The notes beneath the pieces were generated by a model that was not told where the DNA came from, searched no databases, and saw only the letters and a list, made by a program, of their open reading frames with translations. The position numbers and the translations under genes are program-made. Of a stretch of 64,000 bases of DNA, positions 24,834 through 33,922 are shown piece after piece. This DNA is from Microbacterium sp. Leaf159 (GTDB lineage: Bacteria; Actinomycetota; Actinomycetes; Actinomycetales; Microbacteriaceae), in the NCBI RefSeq assembly GCF_001423615.1, contig NZ_LMOU01000001.1:1605590-1669589 (forward strand). Reading direction: 5' to 3'. The first letter of the stretch is position 1. Each line of letters opens with the position of its first letter.

Positions 24834-26438
24834 TCAGCGTCGTGCGACGCCCGACCGCCGCTTCACCGAGACCGCGGTCGCGAGCCCACCGCCGACGATC
24901 AGTGCGGTCGCGAGGGCGAGGAAGCCCGACCCGTCGCCGCCGCCCGTCAGCGCCAGCTCGCCAGGAGTCGTGGCAGACGCGGGCGTGCGAGTCGGGGTCG
25001 GAGTGGAAGACGGCGACGGTGTCGGGGTCGGCTCCACGACCGGAACCGGGTTCGCGACGTTGGTGAGGGTGAGCGCCACACCGGCTGCTGCTCCGGGCGT
25101 CACCTCGTAGGTGCCGTTCCCGGCATCGACGACTCCGTCACCGGAGATCGTCCACGTGCCCCAGGTCACTCCCTCGACGACGGGAAGATCGATCTCCTCG
25201 ATCACGAAGGTCGATCCGAGGGGAGCACGCTCACTGACGATCGACTGTCCGACGGGCACGACCATCGTCTTGGCAGGGACGTCGGCCCCCTTCACCGAGT
25301 ACCGCACGGTGTACGTCGCCGCTTGGGCCGCAGCAGCCTGCGGCCCGGTCAGCGCCTTCGAGATCGAGAAGCTCGTGTACGTGACCCCGGTGCCGTCGCC
25401 GCCACCCGACTCGGTGATCGTGTGGGTGGCCGACGTCGCGACGGTGTCGACGACGGCATGGTTGCCGAAGACGTCGCCCTTCACGACCGGACCGTCTGCC
25501 TGCGTGTAGTAGAGCAGCTCATATGCGAAGCCGCCTGCCGGCAGCCCGGTCGCGGCGAACTCGAAGGACTGGCCGTCGGCGGCGAAGACGATCTGATACT
25601 TCGACGGATCGACGATGCTCCACTTCCCGACCTGCACCCCGTTCTCGACGGCGCGCTGGCTCAGCCGCACCTCACCGGTGTAGTGATGATCGGCGAGACC
25701 GGGGTCGAGCGTGTCGGTGATCGTGAAGGCGCCGTCGCTCGCGAACCCGCTCGGGACTCCGACGACCCACTTGAGCCGCCCGTCGGTCGCGGTCTCGCCA
25801 CCGTACTTGTAGGGCTCCTCCTGCTCTGTCGGGTCGACGGGCACGATGCCGCCGTCACCCGGAAGGTCGACGATCTCGACCGTGTCGCCGAGGTCGAACT
25901 CGACCGTCTCGTTCGTCGTGGACTGCGAGGCACGTGCCTGCATCCAGAAGGTCCCCCCGACGTCTTCCTTGCCGTTGACGGCCTCGGTCAGGGTGCACAC
26001 CATGTCAGGCCCTTGACCGGCGCCGACCACGCAGTTCGCCATGATCTCGCCGGTGGCGGGATCGGAGACGGTGAACTCCCCCGCGGAAAGTCGGCTGAAC
26101 TCCGCCGGCAGCGTCATGCCGAACGTCTCGCCGGCCTGCGCACCGGACGGGACTCCCCACTCTCCCGAGATGTGCACGGTCTCCCACTGCTCCAGTGGAC
26201 CACCGCCGTTCTCCGCCTCGAGCGACAGGTTGCCGATCGCGCCCGGATAGGTCACAGTCGGCGCTGCCGCAGCCGGCAGAGCCGCCCCCAGCATCCCGAT
26301 CACGCCCATGATCATCCCCACGATGATCGCGACGGACTTTCGGCCTCGCGGCGTCTTCTTCTCCCCATCGATCGGCTTCCCGCGGCCGATCGTCCTTCCG
26401 TACGCGCGCACGGCAGTGTTCTCCCCAGTCATCGTCAT
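24834..26438 (-). CDS. cell-wall-anchored surface protein with sortase-type sorting signal
   Basis: A secreted wall protein. A cationic N-terminus leads to a signal helix (SVAIIVGMIMGVIGMLGAA) with cleavage predicted after ALPAAAA. The mature part looks like an adhesin fold of the SdrG/collagen-binding type: N-terminal Ig-like domain (GEWGVPSGAQAGETFGMTLP), a second with ITDTLDPGL, then a DUF5979-like beta domain (SFSISKALTGPQAAAAQAAT to TLTNV). A Pro/Thr-rich wall-spanning linker (TPTPSPSSTPTPTRTP) precedes ELALTGGG, a hydrophobic helix and the cationic tail VKRRSGVARR: an LPxTG-like sorting signal with A in place of P. The start is uncertain: ATGs at 26432, 26438 and 26477 are all possible. 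Confidence 0.8.
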   Translation of the reverse strand: MTMTGENTAVRAYGRTIGRGKPIDGEKKTPRGRKSVAIIVGMIMGVIGMLGAALPAAAAPTVTYPGAIGNLSLEAENGGGPLEQWETVHISGEWGVPSGAQAGETFGMTLPAEFSRLSAGEFTVSDPATGEIMANCVVGAGQGPDMVCTLTEAVNGKEDVGGTFWMQARASQSTTNETVEFDLGDTVEIVDLPGDGGIVPVDPTEQEEPYKYGGETATDGRLKWVVGVPSGFASDGAFTITDTLDPGLADHHYTGEVRLSQRAVENGVQVGKWSIVDPSKYQIVFAADGQSFEFAATGLPAGGFAYELLYYTQADGPVVKGDVFGNHAVVDTVATSATHTITESGGGDGTGVTYTSFSISKALTGPQAAAAQAATYTVRYSVKGADVPAKTMVVPVGQSIVSERAPLGSTFVIEEIDLPVVEGVTWGTWTISGDGVVDAGNGTYEVTPGAAAGVALTLTNVANPVPVVEPTPTPSPSSTPTPTRTPASATTPGELALTGGGDGSGFLALATALIVGGGLATAVSVKRRSGVARR

Positions 26439-26578
26439 CCCCAGTCCGATTTCGAGTCGCTCCCAGTCGCGACTCATCTAAGAGATCAGACAATGGCGAT
26501 CTGATTACGGCGTTACCGGAATACAGCACCGATATACCGGCACAGCAGGTGTCTGCAGAAGGGCGGATCCCCGGTCTC

Positions 26579-27397
26579 TCAGCGCACCGCGCCCGTCGTC
26601 AGCCCACCGACGAGCCAACGCTGGAAGAACACGGCGGCGGCGAAGACCGGGATCACGCCGATGAACGACGCCGCCGCGATCTTGCCGAAGTGCGGCGTGC
26701 GGTCGCCGTAGAAGAGCGACAGCGCCACGGGGAACGTCTGCGCGTCCACGCTCTGCGTGAGGAAGGTCGCGAGCAGGAACTCGTTGTAGTTGAGGATCGC
26801 GACGATGATCCCGATCGCGACGAGGCTCGGCAGCAGCAGAGGGACGACGACGGACCAGAGCATCCGCAACGTCCCCGCGCCGTCGATGCGCGCCGCCTCC
26901 TCGATCTCGACCGGCAGCCGACGGATGAATCCCTCCAGCAGCCAGACAGCGACCGGGACGTTGACGAGGGCGTACACGAGCGTCAGGCCGAGGAGCGTGT
27001 TGTTGAGACCGACCGCCCGCAGAAGCGTGAGCAGCGGCACCACGGCGACGATAGGAGGGAGCAGCCACGGGCTCATCAGGGTCGCACCCAGCGTGCGCCC
27101 GCCGGCATTGTGACGGACGATGGCCCAGGCTCCAGGGACGGCGATGACCAGCGAGACCAGGGCGCCGCCGACCGCGGCCGCGAGCGAGTTCAGGATCGAC
27201 CGGGGGATGTCGGTGGCCAGCACATCGCCCCAGTTCTCCCAGTGCGGAGCGGCGCTCCACAGGACTCCCGAGACCGTCTCGTCGCGCCCCATCAAAGACA
27301 CCGAGAACAGGTAGGCCAACGGGACGAGGGTCACCGCGAGCGCCACGAAGAGCACGGTGCTCGCGACGGGCCGCAGCCGGGTGCGTCGCTCAGTCAT
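26579..27397 (-). CDS. carbohydrate-type ABC transporter permease (MalG-like)
   Basis: A 272-aa binding-protein-dependent permease, second membrane subunit. The EAA motif that contacts the ATPase is EEAARIDGAGTLRMLWSVVVP (about residues 180-200). Six membrane helices are visible. The ATG at 27397 overlaps the end of the upstream permease by 8 bases. The operon order is binding protein, MalF-like, MalG-like, with no ATPase; such importers often borrow a shared MsmK/MsiK-type ATPase encoded elsewhere in actinobacteria. Confidence 0.9.
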   Translation of the reverse strand: MTERRTRLRPVASTVLFVALAVTLVPLAYLFSVSLMGRDETVSGVLWSAAPHWENWGDVLATDIPRSILNSLAAAVGGALVSLVIAVPGAWAIVRHNAGGRTLGATLMSPWLLPPIVAVVPLLTLLRAVGLNNTLLGLTLVYALVNVPVAVWLLEGFIRRLPVEIEEAARIDGAGTLRMLWSVVVPLLLPSLVAIGIIVAILNYNEFLLATFLTQSVDAQTFPVALSLFYGDRTPHFGKIAAASFIGVIPVFAAAVFFQRWLVGGLTTGAVR

Positions 27398-28316
27398 GTC
27401 GGGCCCTTCGTGCGAAGACCGCCACCACAAGGGTCACCGCGGTGACGATGACCGCGAACACGAGGGTGATCGCGGAGGCGCGGCCGATGTCGAACTCCTT
27501 GAGAGCGACCTGCTGGATGAGATAGGTGGTCACGGTCGAGGCCTGACCGGGTCCACCCGACGTCATCACGAACACGAGGTCGAAGACCTTCAGCGCGATG
27601 ACGAGCCGGATGAAGAGCGCGGCGATCACCGTGCCCGCGATCGCCGGCCAGGTGATGTGCCGGAACAGACCGGCTCCATGGGCCCCGTCGAGGGATGCGG
27701 CCTCCCGCACCGAAGGATCCTGCGTGAGGAGCGCGGCGTACACGAGGATCACGATCAACGGGGTCCACTGCCAGACATCGGCGAGCCCGATCGCGGGGAG
27801 CGCCCACGCCGTCGTCGAGAGAGGCGCGAGCGACAGGCCGGGCAGCACGGTCGCGAGCAGTCCGCCGCCGGGGTTGAAAACGAGCTTCCACAGGGTGCCG
27901 ACCACCACCGGCGGGGTGATCAGCGGCAGCAGGAGCAGCGTGCGCACGACGGCGCCCGCTCGCGTCGCCCGCTCCAGTGCGACGGCGATCGCGACCCCCA
28001 GCACGACGCTGACGACGGCCACCACGACGGCATAGGCGACCGTCCGCCCGAACGACGCGACGACGTCGGCATCCGCGAGGATCGCCTCGAGGTTCGCGGT
28101 GCCGACCCACTCCTGGAAGGGCCGCCCGAGCGTCGAGTCGGTGAACGCCGCCGCGAGGATGAACACGAGCGGATACGCGCCGAGCACGATGATCGACAGG
28201 ATCGTCGGCGCCGTGAGCAGCCGTGCGGTGCCCGATCGCGCGCGGCCGCCCGCCCGTCGCGGCACTCGGCCGGACGCGCGGGCGGCACTCACGCGGATCG
28301 CGGAGGCGTCAGCCAA
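27390..28316 (-). CDS. carbohydrate-type ABC transporter permease (MalF-like)
   Basis: A 308-aa permease, first membrane subunit of the importer. A cationic N-terminus of about 35 residues leads to six helices; the EAA loop is VREAASLDGAHGAGLFRHITWP (about residues 208-230). MTSGGPGQASTVTTYLI near residue 253 is a well-known MalF-type motif. The start overlaps the binding-protein stop by 8 bases. Confidence 0.9.
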   Translation of the reverse strand: MADASAIRVSAARASGRVPRRAGGRARSGTARLLTAPTILSIIVLGAYPLVFILAAAFTDSTLGRPFQEWVGTANLEAILADADVVASFGRTVAYAVVVAVVSVVLGVAIAVALERATRAGAVVRTLLLLPLITPPVVVGTLWKLVFNPGGGLLATVLPGLSLAPLSTTAWALPAIGLADVWQWTPLIVILVYAALLTQDPSVREAASLDGAHGAGLFRHITWPAIAGTVIAALFIRLVIALKVFDLVFVMTSGGPGQASTVTTYLIQQVALKEFDIGRASAITLVFAVIVTAVTLVVAVFARRARHD

Positions 28317-29649
28317 GGATCTCTTCCCACTCGGCCTGGACGCGGTCGAGGGTCTCTTGTGCGGTACCCCCGTCGCCCGCGATGAGCTTCGCCAGCTCGT
28401 CGGTGAGGATCTGCGCGGCCTGCGAGGCGTTCTCGCCCGTGGGCCAGGCGAGTGATCCGCTCAGCGTCGTGCGGTTGACCCGCTGCAGGTCGGGGTACGT
28501 CTCGCCGTAGGCCTCGCTCTCGAGCGACGACTCGCGGTTCGGGTCGATGCCGGTCTGCGGGTCGGCGACGATCAGCTCGGAGTTGACCTCGCTGGACGCG
28601 GCGTACTCGATGAACGCCTTCGCGAGATCGGTCTTCTCGGTGTTCGCCGCGATCACCCAGGTGAATCCGGCCACCAGCGACGCGCGCGCCTCGGTGTTGT
28701 CCCCGCCGACGGGAAGCGTCGTCACGCCCCACTTGCCCGCGACCTTCGAGTCGGGGTTCGTCTCCGACCCCACCCCGAGGTCGGTCCAGTTCTCGATGAA
28801 GCCGACCTTGCCGTCGTACCAGGCGCCGTTGCCGACTCCGAAGTCGGTCTCGGCAGCCGTCGGGAACGCGTAGGGCACGGCATCCACCAGCGCCTCCGCG
28901 GCGGCGACGGCCTCCGGGGAGTTGATCGTGGGCTTGCCGTCTTCATCGACGAACTCGCCGCCGAAGCCCGCCAGGCGGTTCGCGTAGGCGGCGCCGAGGA
29001 TCAGCGGCGACTTCTGACCGAAGATCGCGGAACCGTAGACGCCCTCGTCACCCTCGTTCTCGGTGATCGTCTTCACGTCGGCCAGGTACTCGTCCCAGGT
29101 CGCCGGCGGCTCGGTGATGCCGTTCCGCTCGAGGATCTCCTTGTTGTAGAACAGCACGTGGGTGTCGCCGTCGAAGGGCAGACCGTAGCGGCGGTCGCCG
29201 ACCAGCGTGTACGGGTCGTTGATCGAGGGGATGAAGTCGTCCTCCTCGAGCGAGGGGGTGTCGGCGATCCAGTCGGTGAGGTCCTGGATGGAGCCGCCCT
29301 CGGCGAGGTCGCCGATCGAGACGTACCAGGGAGCCGCGACGTCGAACGTGTTGGCACCCGACTGCTGGTCGAGGGCGAGGGTCGAGCCGATCTCGTCGTA
29401 GGGCACGATCGTGAGGTTCACCTCAGCGCCGGTCTCCTCTTCGAAGTGCTCCTTGAGCCAGTTTCCTGCGCCCTCGTGCGACGTGATGAGCAGCGCGTTG
29501 AGGGTCTGGCCCGAGAAGTCGCCGTCCGCGCCCTCGCCACCGGACTCGGGCGCCTGAGCGGCGCAGCCGGCGATCACGAACGTCGCGGCCGTCAGGGCGG
29601 CAGCACCGAGAAGGAGGCGGCGTCGGCCGCTGCTCGGAAGGAAGGACAT
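28309..29649 (-). CDS. ABC transporter substrate-binding lipoprotein (sugar type)
   Basis: A 446-aa extracytoplasmic solute-binding protein (SBP_bac_1/8 group). The signal has RRRLLLGAAAL and lipobox VIAGC with the cysteine at residue 29, followed by a short acidic linker. The mature domain carries EEETGAEVNLTIVPYDEIGS and YGLPFDGDTHVLFYNKEILE, typical of oligosaccharide or polyol binders, though the group also binds other compounds. It is first in the three-gene importer operon and divergent from the flavin monooxygenase operon over a 179-base gap, suggesting the importer brings in the monooxygenase substrate. Confidence 0.9.
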   Translation of the reverse strand: MSFLPSSGRRRLLLGAAALTAATFVIAGCAAQAPESGGEGADGDFSGQTLNALLITSHEGAGNWLKEHFEEETGAEVNLTIVPYDEIGSTLALDQQSGANTFDVAAPWYVSIGDLAEGGSIQDLTDWIADTPSLEEDDFIPSINDPYTLVGDRRYGLPFDGDTHVLFYNKEILERNGITEPPATWDEYLADVKTITENEGDEGVYGSAIFGQKSPLILGAAYANRLAGFGGEFVDEDGKPTINSPEAVAAAEALVDAVPYAFPTAAETDFGVGNGAWYDGKVGFIENWTDLGVGSETNPDSKVAGKWGVTTLPVGGDNTEARASLVAGFTWVIAANTEKTDLAKAFIEYAASSEVNSELIVADPQTGIDPNRESSLESEAYGETYPDLQRVNRTTLSGSLAWPTGENASQAAQILTDELAKLIAGDGGTAQETLDRVQAEWEEILG

Positions 29650-29828
29650 GGGGGCTCCTCAGGCGTCGGGTCGGGGAAGCGATCGGCGCTCAGGCTAGGA
29701 GGCCCGCGCCGCCGCTCGCATCGCGGTCGTAACAGTTCGTCGTCGTGCGACGCGCGAAGTCATGCGGCGCAACATCGCTCGGCTCGAGTGGCTATGGTCG
29801 CGAAGTCCCTACCCTCCAGAGGAGCACC

Positions 29829-31325
29829 GTGCCCAGCCGCATCATCCTGAACGCCTTCGACATGACGTGCGTGACGCACCAGGCCCCCGGGCTCTGGCGA
29901 CACCCCGACAACCAGGCCGATCGCTACCACGACCTCGACTACTGGGTGGATGTCGCCAAGACGCTGGAGCGCGGCAGGTTCGACGCGATCTTCATCGCCG
30001 ACGTGCTCGGCACCTACGACGTCTACCGCGACTCGGCGGCCACGGCACTCGGCGATGCGACGCAGGTCCCCCTCGGCGACCCCGTCGTGCAGATCTCGGC
30101 GATGGCGCACGCGACAGAGCACCTCGGATTCGGTGTGACGGTCGCCACGACCTACGAGCAGCCGTACGCGCTCGCCCGCCGCTTCTCGACGCTCGACCAC
30201 TTCACGCGCGGACGCGTGGGCTGGAACGTCGTCACCAGCTACCTCGACTCCGCGGCCCGCAACCTCGGGCTCGACACGCTGATCGACCACGACGACCGGT
30301 ACGAGATCGCCGAGGAGTTCCTCGACGTGACGTACAAGCTGTGGGAAGGATCGTGGGAGGACGGTGCGATTCTGCGCGACCGCGAGGCCGGCGTCTTCGC
30401 CGATGCGGCGCGGGTGCATCCGATCGGCCACGAGGGCCGGCACTACCGCGTTCCCGGCATCCACCTCGCCGAGCCCAGCCCGCAGCGCACGCCGGTGATG
30501 TTCCAGGCGGGCGCGTCGCCCCGCGGACGTCAGTTCGCGGCGAAGCACGGCGAGGCGATCTTCATCAACGGTCTGCGCCCCGAGTCGACGCGCCCTGTGA
30601 CGGATGACATCCGTGACCGGGCCGAAGCGCTCGGCCGCCCGCGTGACTCGGTCAAGATCCTCACGCTCGTGACGGTCGTGGTCGCCGCGACCGACGAGGA
30701 GGCCCAGGCGAAGCTCGAGGACTACCGCGGTTACGTCTCGGTCGAGGGCGCACTGGCGCTCTACGCCGGGTGGACGGGCCTGGACCTCTCGCAGTACGAC
30801 CCCGACGTACCGCTGGAGTACGTCGACACGGATGCCGGGCGATCCGCCCTGTCGGTGTTCACCAAGGCCGATCCGGACCGCAAATGGACCCCGCGGGACA
30901 TCGCGCACTACGTCGGAATCGGCGGCATCGGCCCCGTCATCGTCGGAGGCCCGCAGACGGTCGCCGACGAGCTGGAGCGCTGGGTCGAGGTCGGCGGCGT
31001 CGACGGCTTCAACATCGCCTACGTGGTCACGCCCGGATCGTTCGAGGACATCGTCGAACACCTCGTGCCCGAGCTGCGCCGTCGCGGACGCACGTGGGAC
31101 GACTATCCCGAGGGAACCCTGCGTGGACGGCTCTCGGGCGACGGCTCCCCCGTCGTGCCCGAGTGGCACCCCGCGCACTCGTACCGCGGCGCCTACGTGG
31201 GTGGCGCGTCAGCCCTCGACGGCACGCGCGGCGGCCCGCTGGTGGATGCCGTGACCGAGTCCCCCGGCGACGCTGCCGACTTCGACGATCTGACCGCACT
31301 CACCGAGAAGGAGGACGCCCGATGA
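29829..31325 (+). CDS. LLM-class flavin-dependent monooxygenase (NtaA/SnaA/DszA family)
   Basis: A 498-aa FMNH2-dependent oxygenase of the bacterial luciferase-like superfamily. N-terminal LNAFDMTCVTHQAPGLWRHP is typical of the NtaA/DszA branch, as are RFDAIFIADVLGTYDVY, RVGWNVVTSYLDSAARNLG and TPVMFQAGASPRGRQFAAKHGEAIF. The GTG at 29829 follows GAGGAG by 5 bases; the longer ATG frame is unsupported. Members hydroxylate chelators, sulfones, sulfonates or related molecules with reduced FMN from a separate reductase, which is not encoded here. It is followed by two DszC/SfnB-like genes with overlapping ends. Confidence 0.88.
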   Translation: MPSRIILNAFDMTCVTHQAPGLWRHPDNQADRYHDLDYWVDVAKTLERGRFDAIFIADVLGTYDVYRDSAATALGDATQVPLGDPVVQISAMAHATEHLGFGVTVATTYEQPYALARRFSTLDHFTRGRVGWNVVTSYLDSAARNLGLDTLIDHDDRYEIAEEFLDVTYKLWEGSWEDGAILRDREAGVFADAARVHPIGHEGRHYRVPGIHLAEPSPQRTPVMFQAGASPRGRQFAAKHGEAIFINGLRPESTRPVTDDIRDRAEALGRPRDSVKILTLVTVVVAATDEEAQAKLEDYRGYVSVEGALALYAGWTGLDLSQYDPDVPLEYVDTDAGRSALSVFTKADPDRKWTPRDIAHYVGIGGIGPVIVGGPQTVADELERWVEVGGVDGFNIAYVVTPGSFEDIVEHLVPELRRRGRTWDDYPEGTLRGRLSGDGSPVVPEWHPAHSYRGAYVGGASALDGTRGGPLVDAVTESPGDAADFDDLTALTEKEDAR

Positions 31326-32548
31326 GCGTCATCGCAGAGACCACGAACCGCAGCCGGTGGACGGGCACCGCCGATGCCGCGGAGCGCGCGCACTGGCGCG
31401 GAGTCGCCGAGCGCGTCGCCGCCGAGCTCGCCACCGACGCGCTGCAGCGCGACCGGGCCAACGACGACCCCACGGTCGAACTCGACCTGCTGCGCGACGC
31501 GGGCCTTGTGACGCTGCTGCAGCCTGCCGAGTTCGGCGGCGGCGGAGCGCACTGGGAGACGGCGTTCCTCGTCATCCGCATCCTGTCGCGTGCCGATGCC
31601 TCGGTCGCGCAGGTTCTCGCGTACCACTACATCAACTCGGGCAACATCGGCTTCGCGGCCGACCCGTCGGTGCAGGAGGCCTGGCACCGCAAGACCACCG
31701 AGGGGCGCTGGGTGTGGGGCGACTCCGTGAACCCGACGGATCCCGATCTCGAACTGACCTCAGACGGCGACGGATATCGGTTGAACGGCCTCAAGCGCTT
31801 CTCGACCGGCGCCTCGGCCGGAGACGTGGTGCTGGCTGCGGCGCTCGTGCGCGGCGGCGAGCGCGACGGCCAGGTGCTGTTCGTCGTGCTCGACCACGAC
31901 CGCGACGGCATCCGCTATCTCGGTGACTGGGATGCGCTCGGGCAGCGCCTGTCGGCGAGCGGCTCCGTGCACTTCGAGGACGTGCGCGTGGCCGCGGAGG
32001 ATGTGCTCGGCGAGCTCGGCGACGAGCCGTTCTCGACGCTGATCACCCCCGGCATCCAGCTCGCCTTCGGCAACCTGTATCTCGGCATCGCCGAGGGGGC
32101 GCTCGCGCGCGGACTCGACCTGGTGCGGGCGCGCCCCCGCGCCTGGTTCCTCAGCCAGGCCGACTCGTACCGCGACGACCCGTTCGTGCAGCGCGTCGTC
32201 GGCGAGTTCTCATCCCGCATCGCGGCCGTCGAGGCACTGGCGGACCGCGCCGGCCGCCTGTTCGACGAGGTCGTCGATGAAGGAGACGCCGTCACAGCCG
32301 AGCGCCGCGGCGAGCTGGCGATCGAGATCGCCAAGGTCAAGGTCGTCTCGACCGAGGTCGGCATCGAGGTCGCGAACCGGATCTTCGAGATCACCGGCTC
32401 CAGCTCCGCCCGCGCCGACGTGGGACTCGACCTCTTCTGGAGGAACGTCCGCACGCACTCGCTGCACGATCCGATCGACTACAAGAAGCTCGAGGTCGGC
32501 GCCTGGGCGCTGAACGGCGAGCTGCAGCCGATCTCGCTGTACACCTGA
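31322..32548 (+). CDS. acyl-CoA dehydrogenase-fold flavoprotein (DszC/SfnB-like), first copy
   Basis: A 408-aa flavoprotein of the acyl-CoA dehydrogenase fold. Diagnostic stretches are RDAGLVTLLQPAEFGGGGAHWET, LKRFSTGASAGDVVLAAALV (flavin-binding middle domain) and FEITGSSSARADVGLDLFWRNVRTHSLHDP near the C-terminus. The conserved arginine and histidine pattern at the end (RNVRTHSLHDP) is that of DszC/SfnB monooxygenases rather than true acyl-CoA dehydrogenases. It begins at an ATG overlapping the monooxygenase stop. A role with the LLM enzyme in two-component, FMNH2-dependent oxidation is likely. Confidence 0.85.
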   Translation: MSVIAETTNRSRWTGTADAAERAHWRGVAERVAAELATDALQRDRANDDPTVELDLLRDAGLVTLLQPAEFGGGGAHWETAFLVIRILSRADASVAQVLAYHYINSGNIGFAADPSVQEAWHRKTTEGRWVWGDSVNPTDPDLELTSDGDGYRLNGLKRFSTGASAGDVVLAAALVRGGERDGQVLFVVLDHDRDGIRYLGDWDALGQRLSASGSVHFEDVRVAAEDVLGELGDEPFSTLITPGIQLAFGNLYLGIAEGALARGLDLVRARPRAWFLSQADSYRDDPFVQRVVGEFSSRIAAVEALADRAGRLFDEVVDEGDAVTAERRGELAIEIAKVKVVSTEVGIEVANRIFEITGSSSARADVGLDLFWRNVRTHSLHDPIDYKKLEVGAWALNGELQPISLYT

Positions 32549-33771
32549 TGGGCGCGCAGACGCAGCGGCTGCAGGCCGCCCTCGACCGGTTCCGTCCCCT
32601 GTTCGACGAGATCGCGGCAGGCACGGTCGCCCGAGAGCAGAGCCACGAGCTGCCGTTCGTCGAGGTCGAGAAGCTGCGGGATGCCGGCTTCGGCAGGCTT
32701 CGACTGCCGATCGAGGACGGCGGATTCGGGCTCGACTGGACGTCGTTCGCCGAGGTGCTCATCGAGCTCGCCACGGCCGACTCGAACCTTCCGCAGATCT
32801 TCCGGGGTCACATCGCCTACGTGGAGCACATCCTGGCCGCGTCACCGAGTGAGCGACGCTCACGGTGGATCGACCGACTGGTCGGCGGCGAGCTCGTCGG
32901 CAATGCGTGGTCGGAGAACGGGGCGGCTGCGGTCGGCACGAATGCGACGCGGGTGACCCGGCGACCCGACGGCACGTGGAGAGTCGACGGTCGCAAGTTC
33001 TACACGACGGGCAGCATCTTCTCGGAATGGATCGACGCGACCGTCGACCTCGACGGCGAGACCGTCACCGCCCTCATCCGGCGACACCAGGAAGGCGTCG
33101 AGATATCGGACGACTGGGACGGCTTCGGCCAGCCGCTGACGGGAACGGGCACGGCCGTCTTCACCGACGCGAGCGTCGACGACGACGACGTCGAGCCGTT
33201 CACGTCTCGGTTCCCGTATCAGACGGCCGTCTATCAGCTCACCCTGTTGTCGGTGCTCGCCGGGATCGCGGCGGCGATCGAGCGCGACACCGTCGCGCAG
33301 GTGCGTGCGCGCACCCGCACCTACAGTCACGGAAGCGCGAACCTCGTGGCCGACGACCCGCAGGTGCTCCAGATCGTCGGCGAGCTGACGGCGACGAGGG
33401 CGACCGCCAGGGCGCTCGTGCTCGACGTCGCCCGCGCGGTGCAGCATGCCGCCGACGTGCTGGGCACGCCGGAGACGGAGGATGCGGTGATCGCGGCCGA
33501 GCTCGGGTCGGCGCAGGCGCAGATCGTCCTCACCGACCTGGTGCCGCGTGCGGCCTCTCGCCTGTTCGACACGCTCGGAGCCTCTGCCGTGCGGTCGGGC
33601 ACCGCACTCGACCGGCACTGGCGGAACGCCCGCACGGTGTCGTCGCACAATCCGTGGATCTTCAAGGCGCGCCAGCTCGGCGACCATGCCGTGAACGGTC
33701 GGGCGCCGGAGTTCGTCTGGGCGGTCGGAGAGTCGAAGGTCCCGGCCGGGAGCGCTGCGTTGCAGGGCTGA
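32548..33771 (+). CDS. acyl-CoA dehydrogenase-fold flavoprotein (DszC/SfnB-like), second copy
   Basis: A 407-aa paralogue of the preceding gene. Similar motifs appear at LRDAGFGRLRLPIEDGGFGLDW, VDGRKFYTTGSIFSEWIDATV and FDTLGASAVRSGTALDRHWRNARTVSSHNPWIFK. WRNARTVSSHNP matches the DszC/SfnB-type ending. The start shares one base with the previous stop (TGATG). Two diverged copies in tandem could form a heteromer or act on successive intermediates. It is followed by a GntR regulator gene. Confidence 0.85.
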   Translation: MGAQTQRLQAALDRFRPLFDEIAAGTVAREQSHELPFVEVEKLRDAGFGRLRLPIEDGGFGLDWTSFAEVLIELATADSNLPQIFRGHIAYVEHILAASPSERRSRWIDRLVGGELVGNAWSENGAAAVGTNATRVTRRPDGTWRVDGRKFYTTGSIFSEWIDATVDLDGETVTALIRRHQEGVEISDDWDGFGQPLTGTGTAVFTDASVDDDDVEPFTSRFPYQTAVYQLTLLSVLAGIAAAIERDTVAQVRARTRTYSHGSANLVADDPQVLQIVGELTATRATARALVLDVARAVQHAADVLGTPETEDAVIAAELGSAQAQIVLTDLVPRAASRLFDTLGASAVRSGTALDRHWRNARTVSSHNPWIFKARQLGDHAVNGRAPEFVWAVGESKVPAGSAALQG

Positions 33772-33922
33772 GTCGTTTCGCGTGTGGCGGGGGTGCCCCT
33801 GATATCCACAGGATTAATACTCTAGAATGGATGTCGTTCACACTCGATCCGGCAGGGGCGCCCGATCAGAGCCACGTGCATCGTCGAGAAGGCGCTGCAC
33901 ACACCGCATGCGGAGGTCCTCA

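Noticed and set aside
26579..29649. The sugar-type importer as a complete ABC system
   Set aside because: No ATPase gene is adjacent on either side; it must rely on an ATPase encoded elsewhere.
29760..31178. Long minus-strand frame opposite the LLM monooxygenase
   Set aside because: Mirror of a confident gene with characteristic motifs; no family resemblance of its own.
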